From: an uncultured Lachnospiraceae bacterium
Lineage (GTDB): Bacteria; Bacillota; Clostridia; Lachnospirales; Lachnospiraceae
Assembly (NCBI GenBank): GCA_910588405.1
Contig: CAJUPT010000011.1
Location: forward strand, 1-63,779
Reading direction: 5' to 3'
Length of the DNA stretch: 63,779 nucleotides
Below are positions 59,555 through 63,779 of the stretch, piece by piece; positions within the stretch are counted from its first letter, which is position 1; each line of letters opens with the position of its first letter. A program made the position numbers and the translations under genes. The notes beneath the pieces were generated by a model that did no database searches, had not been told where the DNA came from, and saw only the letters and a list, made by a program, of their open reading frames with translations.

Positions 59555-60025
59555 ATGTCAATCGAAAAAGTGAAAGCCTATTTTGATCAATATGGCATTG
59601 CAGACCGGGTACGGGAATTTGATGTGTCCAGCGCTACCGTAGAGCTGGCGGCGAAAGCCTTGAACTGTGAACCCTGTCGGATCGCAAAAACTCTCTCGTT
59701 TATGGCAGGCGGCCATGCCATTCTGATCGTTATGGCCGGGGATGCCAAAATTGACAATCCCAAATATAAGGCGCAGTTCGGTGCAAAGGCGAAAATGCTT
59801 ACGCCGGATGAGGCGGAATCGCTGGTCGGCCATGCGGTGGGCGGCGTATGCCCTTTTGCCGTCAACCAGGGGGTGGACATATATTTGGACGATTCCTTAA
59901 AACGGTTTGAGACGATTTTCCCCGCCTGCGGCAGCAGTAACAGCGCGATTGAATTGACCATTGCGGAACTGGAAAAATATTCCGGATTTGCGGCGTGGGT
60001 GGATGTGTGTAAAGGGTGGAATTAA
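59555..60025 (+). CDS. YbaK/EbsC-family prolyl-tRNA-type deacylase
   Basis: 156 residues. VREFDVSSATVELAAKALNC, IAKTLSFMAGGHAILIVMAG, VGHAVGGVCPFAV and FPACGSSNSAIELTIAELE are typical of the YbaK/aminoacyl-tRNA deacylase fold that clears mischarged tRNA in trans. AGGAGG precedes ATG 59555. It follows the ABC permease by 90 bases. Confidence 0.92.
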   Translation: MSIEKVKAYFDQYGIADRVREFDVSSATVELAAKALNCEPCRIAKTLSFMAGGHAILIVMAGDAKIDNPKYKAQFGAKAKMLTPDEAESLVGHAVGGVCPFAVNQGVDIYLDDSLKRFETIFPACGSSNSAIELTIAELEKYSGFAAWVDVCKGWN

Positions 60026-60131
60026 TAAAAGACGTGAGCACAGGTTTTCCTTCTTGCCTTTTTATTCCAAATCATGTACAATAAAATACAATAGAATGTG
60101 CAATCATACATATTCGGGAAGGGAAAATATT

Positions 60132-61214
60132 ATGAGAAGCAAGAACATGAGATTGCTGGCTATGTTGCTTATGCTGCTTATGCTGGCATGTGCCGGATGC
60201 GGCGGTAATGCGAACAATGCCAACAAGGAGTCCAAAGACAGCAGGGCGGTCGCCGCTGATGACGATGAGAAGGAAGGTACGGTTGCTGCCGGTGCGGATG
60301 GGGAAGAAAGCACAGCCGCTTCCAATGGCAATGGAAAAGAAAATACGGCTGTCACCATGCGGCTGGAAAAATCGGAAGGTACGGTAGAAGTGGCTGATGA
60401 TCAGGGCAAAGCCCAGGAACCGCGGGAAAAGCTGCCGTTATTTAGCGGATACGGCATCAATACCCAAAGCGCCAGCTTTAGCTGGTTTAATTTGGACGAC
60501 ACAAAGCTGGCCAAAATGGACGAGAACAGCGCGGCTTCAATTGAAAAAGAGGGAAAGAAGCTGAAACTGCTGGTAGACAGCGGCCGTCTGTATTTCAACG
60601 TTACGGAGCCATTGGAAGAGGATGAGACTCTTGAAATTCGCACCAGTTCCATGGTTGTGGGTATCCGTGGAACCTGTGGCTGGGTGGACGCAGATACGAA
60701 CACAGTATACCTTTTAAGGGGAGTTGTGACCTGCAGTTCGACGGATATGGAAGAGGAAGCGGTAGAACTGACCGCCATGATGTGCGCCTATTGTGAAGAC
60801 GACGGTTCGATTTGGCCTGAGTCCTTTGACCCTACGCAGATCCCGGAGTTTGTATGGGACGAGATGGATATCGAAATATTTGAGGGATTGGGTTTGAGTC
60901 CTAACCGGGAGGATTTGTTCGCGGAACCGGAGGAGCGTAACGAGTCGGAGCAGACGACTGAGGGGAATGTCCCGAAAGATACCGAGTATGGCAGCGGCAC
61001 GACCCGGGTCGTGGGCGTGACCGAAACGGAACATCATGAATTTGTATATGTAGATGGCGTGATGTCCAGCGCCGAGTATGACGACTTTGAAGGGAAAGGC
61101 GGCTGGGGCGGCAGCAATCCAAATGAGATTGAGAAACAGCCATATTATGGATTGACCGTAGAAGAACTTGTAGAAAGATTAGAGAACCAGGGTTATACCG
61201 TAACCATTAACTAA
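60132..61214 (+). CDS. FecR-domain lipoprotein
   Basis: 360 residues from ATG 60132. The signal peptide MRLLAMLLMLLMLACAGCGG ends in a lipobox-like cysteine cluster. An acidic low-complexity stretch (about 25-95) follows, then a FecR-like beta domain: GRLYFNVTEPLEEDETLEIR, SSMVVGIRGTCGWVD, VYLLRGVVTCSS. The C-terminal part includes ENQGYTVTIN. FecR-like domains outside iron signalling often act as extracellular scaffolds or sensors; here there is no adjacent sigma factor. An in-frame extension back to 59961 overlaps the deacylase and is rejected. A terminator follows. Confidence 0.85.
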   Translation: MRSKNMRLLAMLLMLLMLACAGCGGNANNANKESKDSRAVAADDDEKEGTVAAGADGEESTAASNGNGKENTAVTMRLEKSEGTVEVADDQGKAQEPREKLPLFSGYGINTQSASFSWFNLDDTKLAKMDENSAASIEKEGKKLKLLVDSGRLYFNVTEPLEEDETLEIRTSSMVVGIRGTCGWVDADTNTVYLLRGVVTCSSTDMEEEAVELTAMMCAYCEDDGSIWPESFDPTQIPEFVWDEMDIEIFEGLGLSPNREDLFAEPEERNESEQTTEGNVPKDTEYGSGTTRVVGVTETEHHEFVYVDGVMSSAEYDDFEGKGGWGGSNPNEIEKQPYYGLTVEELVERLENQGYTVTIN

Positions 61215-61243
61215 TATAACCATCATTCATTTTTGAATATTTG

Positions 61244-61280
61244 CCAGGCCAATCATTCGGGTGATTGGCCTGGTTCATTT
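61244..61280 (+). terminator. Terminator after the FecR-domain lipoprotein
   Basis: CCAGGCCAATCA (61244-61255) pairs with TGATTGGCCTGG (61262-61273), twelve perfect pairs, followed by TTCATTT. Confidence 0.8.
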
Positions 61281-61389
61281 CCAAGGATAATGAGCAGGGA
61301 AAAGTATGTTCTGGGTGGACGGATACAGGCGCCAAAGCAGTCCATCGGAACAGTTTGCGGCATTAGAAGGTCATTTGGAAGCAACAGGG

Positions 61390-61418
61390 TTGTTTTACCG
61401 TACCGGGCGGGCTATAAT
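61390..61418 (+). promoter_or_regulatory. Promoter of the LytTR regulator/kinase operon
   Basis: TTGTTT (61390-61395) and TATAAT (61413-61418) are 17 bases apart. The leader to ATG 61552 is about 125 bases. The 61281-61551 interval has no convincing gene. Confidence 0.6.
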
Positions 61419-61551
61419 AAAATGTCATGAATAATATCCTGTCTGCGATGGTCATAATATCAATTTGACAACCAAGGGAAGAATAACGGGAAAGGGCGAT
61501 TCATTTCGGCTGATTTTAACGACTTCTTCATGATAACCGGGAGGTGATGCC

Positions 61552-62256
61552 ATGATTTATATCGCGATTTGCGATGATGATAAAACCATGTCCAATCAGA
61601 TCCGGATAATGGCGTCTGACTTTTTCGGCAGAAAAAATATGGATATAACGATTCTGCAGTTTTCCGGCGGAGAGGAACTGCTGAAATACGACAGGCGGAT
61701 CGATATTCTGTTTCTGGATATTCAGATGAAGGACATAGACGGCATGGAAACGGCAAGGAAGCTGCGGGCAGACCGGTTCAAAGGGTTTCTGATTTTTATT
61801 ACGGTGCTCAGGGAAATGGTATTTCAATCCTTTGAGGTGCAGGCTTACGATTATCTGGTGAAGCCAATCGAAGAAAAGCATTTTGAAAAGACGATGGAGC
61901 GTCTTTATTCTTCCATAAAAAATGCCAGCGAAGCCAGTTTGCTTGTTCAGAAAGGGTATGAAAGCCGTATTGTTTCGCTGGATGATATTGTATTCTGCGA
62001 GATTATAGACCGGAAAATCTATCTACATCTGGCATCCTCAGAGGTTGTCGATTATTATGACCGGATTGAACATCTGGAAGCGAAGCTGGACAACCGTTTT
62101 TTTCGGTGCCATAGAAGCTATCTGATTAATCTGAACTATTTAAAGAGTTATAAAAACAGCGCCGCCTATATGGAAGATGGCAGGGAAATTCCCGTATCGA
62201 GGCTGCGAAGCAAAGAATTTTCCGGCATCGTTTTACAATATATGAAGAATATATAA
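61552..62256 (+). CDS. LytTR-type response regulator, AgrA-like
   Basis: 234 residues. Receiver domain: ICDDDKTMSNQI, phospho-acceptor aspartate in ILFLDIQMKDIDGMETARKL, lysine in AYDYLVKPIEEKHF. C-terminal LytTR DNA-binding domain: DDIVFCEIIDRKIYLHL and RFFRCHRSYLINLNYLKSYK. GGGAGG precedes ATG 61552. It pairs with the GHKL kinase that starts 27 bases downstream. In known members this pair senses a cyclic peptide, but no agrB/agrD genes are within the window. Confidence 0.94.
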   Translation: MIYIAICDDDKTMSNQIRIMASDFFGRKNMDITILQFSGGEELLKYDRRIDILFLDIQMKDIDGMETARKLRADRFKGFLIFITVLREMVFQSFEVQAYDYLVKPIEEKHFEKTMERLYSSIKNASEASLLVQKGYESRIVSLDDIVFCEIIDRKIYLHLASSEVVDYYDRIEHLEAKLDNRFFRCHRSYLINLNYLKSYKNSAAYMEDGREIPVSRLRSKEFSGIVLQYMKNI

Positions 62257-62283
62257 GAAGTTTTCGATACGGGAAGGAACGTA

Positions 62284-63648
62284 ATGACGGAGCATATGGA
62301 GTTGATTTATCAATGGTTGACACTAAGCGTTCAGATTTTTTTTGGGACTTATTTTTTTGCCAGGTTTTTGCGCAGAAAAATAAAGCTCTGTTTCTATCTC
62401 CCCTTTAGCCTATGTGCCGCATGGGTCATTTATTCCGTACCGGGCGGGACAATGGCTGAGTTGGCCGTATTTGCCCTGTTGCTTGCCGCGGCCGGGATTT
62501 GGGCGGGCCGTGCGGACTGGAGGCTCGCTGTTCTGTGCGCCGTTTTGGTGGTGGAGATTATGCAGCTTTGTTATGGCGTCGTGAACTCTCTGCTGAGCAT
62601 TCTGTATCCCTGCCTGTCTGCCTTTGACCAGAAGGCGGTGGGTCTTGTATTTATGCTGGCTGGTGAGATGATGTCGCTTCTTCTGGCCAGGCTTTTTTAC
62701 GGTATGGTGCAACGGCGTTTTACCGAGGAAATGTATTCCTTCCATTATGGCATATATAGCGTTTTGGAAAAGCAATATATGCTGCTGGTTTTCATCCCGA
62801 TTCTGATGATTTTTATTATGGAAGAATATATTCATTCTTTTATCTATGGCATGGTGGTGACAGATGTTTTTGGCACGGAGCTCGATCTGTATACCAATCA
62901 TTATCAGATGCTTGCGATGCAGCTTCTTGGAATGGCCAGCCTGTTCTGTATTCTGTTCGCTTATAAAAAGCTGCTGCAGAGCTTTCGCCTCAGTACGGAG
63001 TTATCCCTGTTGGAGCAGAAGGAGCATTCTCTGAATCAGTATGTGGAAGAGGCGAAATCCCGTTATGAAAAGACAAAAGCCTTCCGCCACGACATCAAAA
63101 ATCATATCGCGGTGGTAAAAGAGCTTCTGCAAAACGGAAAAACAGAGGAGGCAGTCCATTATATCGGAGATTTGGAGGATATTGCGGAGGAACTGTTATT
63201 TCCCTGCTCTACCAATAATCCGGTGGTGGACGTTCTGGTGGGAAACAAGCTGGGCATCGCGAAAAGCATGGGAATCGATGTCTGCTGTTCCCTCCTTCTG
63301 CCCTATCCCTGCGGCCTGCGGGATATTGATCTTGGCATTATTTTGTCAAACGCGCTGGATAATGCGATTCACGCATGCAAAACTATGGAGGCCGGCGCGG
63401 AAAGATATATCCGCATATCGGGGCGGATTCAGGGCGATTTCCTTATGATGGAGGTTGAGAACAGTTATCAGGGAAAGGATGGATTTCAAAAAGGAACCGG
63501 TCTGTCAAATATAAAAAGGGTAGCGGAAAAATACAATGGCGCGATGAGCGTGAAAACCCAGGGGAAAGTATTTCTTCTGCATGTGCTGCTGATTATACCG
63601 CAGTGTCAGGAGAATATCGCACTGTGGAAAGAGAAGAACGGGCAATGA
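62284..63648 (+). CDS. GHKL-family sensor histidine kinase, AgrC-like
   Basis: 454 residues. About six membrane helices in the first 240 residues (for example SVQIFFGTYFFARF, MLLVFIPILMIFIMEEY, LLGMASLFCILFAYK), then a helix with phospho-acceptor histidine in AFRHDIKNHIAVVKELLQNG, N box DLGIILSNALDNAIHAC and G box GTGLSNIKRVAEKYNG. This is the usual layout of peptide-sensing kinases. A 23-codon frame overlaps its stop codon. Confidence 0.94.
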   Translation: MTEHMELIYQWLTLSVQIFFGTYFFARFLRRKIKLCFYLPFSLCAAWVIYSVPGGTMAELAVFALLLAAAGIWAGRADWRLAVLCAVLVVEIMQLCYGVVNSLLSILYPCLSAFDQKAVGLVFMLAGEMMSLLLARLFYGMVQRRFTEEMYSFHYGIYSVLEKQYMLLVFIPILMIFIMEEYIHSFIYGMVVTDVFGTELDLYTNHYQMLAMQLLGMASLFCILFAYKKLLQSFRLSTELSLLEQKEHSLNQYVEEAKSRYEKTKAFRHDIKNHIAVVKELLQNGKTEEAVHYIGDLEDIAEELLFPCSTNNPVVDVLVGNKLGIAKSMGIDVCCSLLLPYPCGLRDIDLGIILSNALDNAIHACKTMEAGAERYIRISGRIQGDFLMMEVENSYQGKDGFQKGTGLSNIKRVAEKYNGAMSVKTQGKVFLLHVLLIIPQCQENIALWKEKNGQ

Positions 63649-63716
63649 GTAAATATGATGCTTTATGGGAATATGTACGGAAAAATGGAAAGAAACATAA
63701 AATGCAAACCGAATAA
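63645..63716 (+). CDS. Short 23-codon frame coupled to the GHKL kinase
   Basis: ATG 63645 overlaps the kinase stop (ATGA) and codes MSKYDALWEYVRKNGKKHKM plus three residues before TAA 63714-63716. The start resembles the N terminus (MSKYxPLWxYVxKxG) of a small protein family common in Clostridia, normally about 80-100 residues. It is either a truncated relic or a real small peptide. It has no cysteine, so it does not look like a classical Agr peptide precursor. Confidence 0.4.
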   Translation: MSKYDALWEYVRKNGKKHKMQTE

Positions 63717-63779
63717 TTTATGCCTGATAATCTTCATGCTTTGCTTGTCTGTAAGGTTTGTGGAATACTTTCTAATTGA

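Noticed and set aside
61304..61432. 42-codon frame before the LytTR regulator
   Set aside because: It covers the promoter at 61390-61418 and has only a weak start signal; no family recognised.

Overview
This 63.8-kb window spans the replication-origin region of a Clostridia chromosome, most likely a Lachnospiraceae member. The reasons are the conserved order gyrA-gyrB-recF-S4-dnaN-dnaA / oriC / rpmH-rnpA-yidD-yidC-jag-mnmE-mnmG-rsmG-parA-parB, the clostridial DUF4446 gene after parB, moderate GC content, and clostridial accessory families (Uma2, DUF4860, coiled-coil FtsX permeases). No species can be named from the sequence alone.

Layout. 1-1.3 kb: the 5' part of a tRNA-Ser(GCU) with a consensus promoter, then a scar of two decayed genes (a corrinoid/folate methyltransferase and a LysR regulator). 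1.3-10.1 kb, minus strand: replication and topology genes. 8.5-8.7 and 10.36-10.53 kb: two DnaA-box clusters flanking dnaA, a bipartite oriC. 10.6-22.5 kb, plus strand: ribosomal protein L34, RNase P protein, membrane insertion (YidD, YidC), Jag, tRNA modification (MnmE, MnmG), 16S methylation (RsmG), and ParAB with two perfect parS sites, interrupted by a reverse-strand hydrolase-like gene. 22.7-28.6 kb: a two-component system, a large exported protein and an ABC-2 transporter in one probable operon. 28.6-31.5 kb: a structured leader, aroC, apbE and a broken Uma2 gene. 31.8-39.3 kb: a second two-component system with a very large sensor, then aconitase and glyA. 39.3-48.4 kb: accessory genes (relic of a mobile-element replication initiator, phosphoesterase, exported rhodanese, Uma2, RtcB RNA ligase, paired HTH regulators, peroxiredoxin, YaaA, nitroreductase). 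48.5-54.2 kb, minus strand: a compact type IV pilus-like cluster with PilT, PilC/GspF, small pilin-like proteins and a transglutaminase-like lipoprotein. 54.3-59.5 kb: an ABC exporter with a giant coiled-coil FtsX permease. 59.5-63.7 kb: YbaK-type deacylase, a FecR-domain lipoprotein and an Agr-type LytTR regulator/GHKL kinase pair.

The most unusual content is non-coding or semi-coding. One modular palindromic repeat family has clear copies at 19.7 and 37.9 kb; a related segment is inserted in frame in rsmG, and one copy lies between the two parS sites. A second repeat family has copies before aroC and before pilT. A roughly 65-bp tandem repeat grows out of the 3' end of an ABC ATPase gene and ends in an 11-bp perfect hairpin just before the permease. 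Two perfect DnaA boxes lie inside the start of rsmG. All family assignments come from motif recognition by eye; no searches were run.
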